Positions 63,795-64,000 of a DNA stretch of 64,000 nt are shown here, one piece after another (position 1 is the first letter of the stretch; every line of letters starts with the position of its first letter). The translations under genes were made by a program, and so were the position numbers. Location: contig NZ_BMXR01000004.1 in the NCBI RefSeq assembly GCF_014651855.1, positions 124,001 to 188,000 on the forward strand. The letters run 5' to 3'. Under the pieces are notes generated by a model that worked only from the letters and a program-made list of their open reading frames with translations, searched no databases and had not been told where the DNA came from. Origin of the DNA: Saccharospirillum salsuginis. Its GTDB lineage: Bacteria; Pseudomonadota; Gammaproteobacteria; Pseudomonadales; Natronospirillaceae.

Positions 63795-64000
63795 ATGGAG
63801 CATACTGACTCCCGTACAGGCGACCCGATCATACTGCCGCTGCTGCCGTTGCGGGATGTGGTTGTCTACCCTCACATGGTGATTCCGCTGTTCGTCGGCC
63901 GTGAGAAGTCCATCGCCGCTCTTCAGGCCGCCATGGACGATGGCAAAAAAATACTGCTGGTAGCCCAGCGCAATGCCTCCGACGACGATCCGGAACAGAA
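63795..64000 (+). CDS. lon: ATP-dependent protease Lon, 3' part beyond window
   Basis: AAA+ serine protease for damaged and regulatory proteins. Only the first 68 codons are in the window: ATG at 63795 with GAGG six bases upstream, then the N-terminal substrate-binding domain start [30 protein letters not shown], typical of Lon. The frame runs open to the right edge. Confidence 0.95.
   Translation, partial: MEHTDSRTGDPIILPLLPLRDVVVYPHMVIPLFVGREKSIAALQAAMDDGKKILLVAQRNASDDDPEQ

Overview
The window is chromosomal DNA of a marine-type gammaproteobacterium of the Pseudomonas/Oceanospirillales kind. Most of it is GC-rich. The gene set points the same way: FimL, GacA-UvrC-PgsA, an APS-type CysH with CysB, ThrH, the large NAD-glutamate dehydrogenase, RMF, MiaE and RlmKL. 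Several gene orders match those known from Pseudomonas (mltD / methyltransferase / rnhA / dnaQ; cysH / thrH / pabB; gacA-uvrC-pgsA followed by tRNA-Gly-Cys-Leu; tig-clpP-clpX-lon). The genus cannot be fixed from the sequence alone.

Layout. 1-3.4 kb: talB (cut by the left edge), dusA and nhaB on the minus strand. 3.9-12.2 kb: fimL, a membrane protein, an SCP2 protein, sohB, a frameshifted mltD, a methyltransferase, rnhA, dnaQ, and lexA with two SOS boxes that also face a divergent alpha/beta-hydrolase-like gene. 13.2-22.4 kb: a CPA2 antiporter, DAHP synthase, a TauE/SafE permease, cysB, cysH, thrH, pabB and a DegV protein. 22.4-26.4 kb: an FHA protein divergent from a membrane Ser/Thr kinase, then a PIN-PhoH ATPase. 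26.5-30.1 kb: gacA, uvrC, pgsA and a tRNA operon.

30.2-39.9 kb is a 9.7-kb AT-rich integrated element. It behaves like an integrated mobilizable plasmid: a RepL-type initiator with 22-bp iterons, a MobV/Pre-type relaxase, a tyrosine integrase, and cargo (a Rap1a-like protein, a pilin-like protein, a secreted leucine-rich-repeat protein and unknowns). It is inserted in the anticodon loop of the host tRNA-Leu(UAA) and splits that gene in two. The 5' half is left at 30182-30221 and the 3' half at 39891-39947. Just inside its left end the element carries a complete, different tRNA-Leu(UAA) gene, placed where the host tRNA promoter can still transcribe it.

40.1-49.7 kb: sulA with two SOS boxes, a DUF934 gene and the sulfite reductase gene, two small membrane-protein genes, the 1605-residue NAD-glutamate dehydrogenase, a pair of palindromic repeat elements, and a DUF2835 gene. 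49.8-59.2 kb: pyrD, rmf, rlmKL, rlmG, yjbQ, trmA, miaE, lpxH, ppiB and folD. 59.4-64 kb: a tRNA-Pro-Arg-His operon, then tig, clpP, clpX and the start of lon.

Themes that link genes: assimilatory sulfate reduction (cysB, cysH, the sulfite reductase, DUF934, a TauE/SafE permease); the SOS response (lexA, sulA, uvrC and perhaps the hydrolase-like gene); protein quality control (tig, clpPX, lon, sohB, ppiB); and RNA modification (dusA, rlmKL, rlmG, trmA, miaE).
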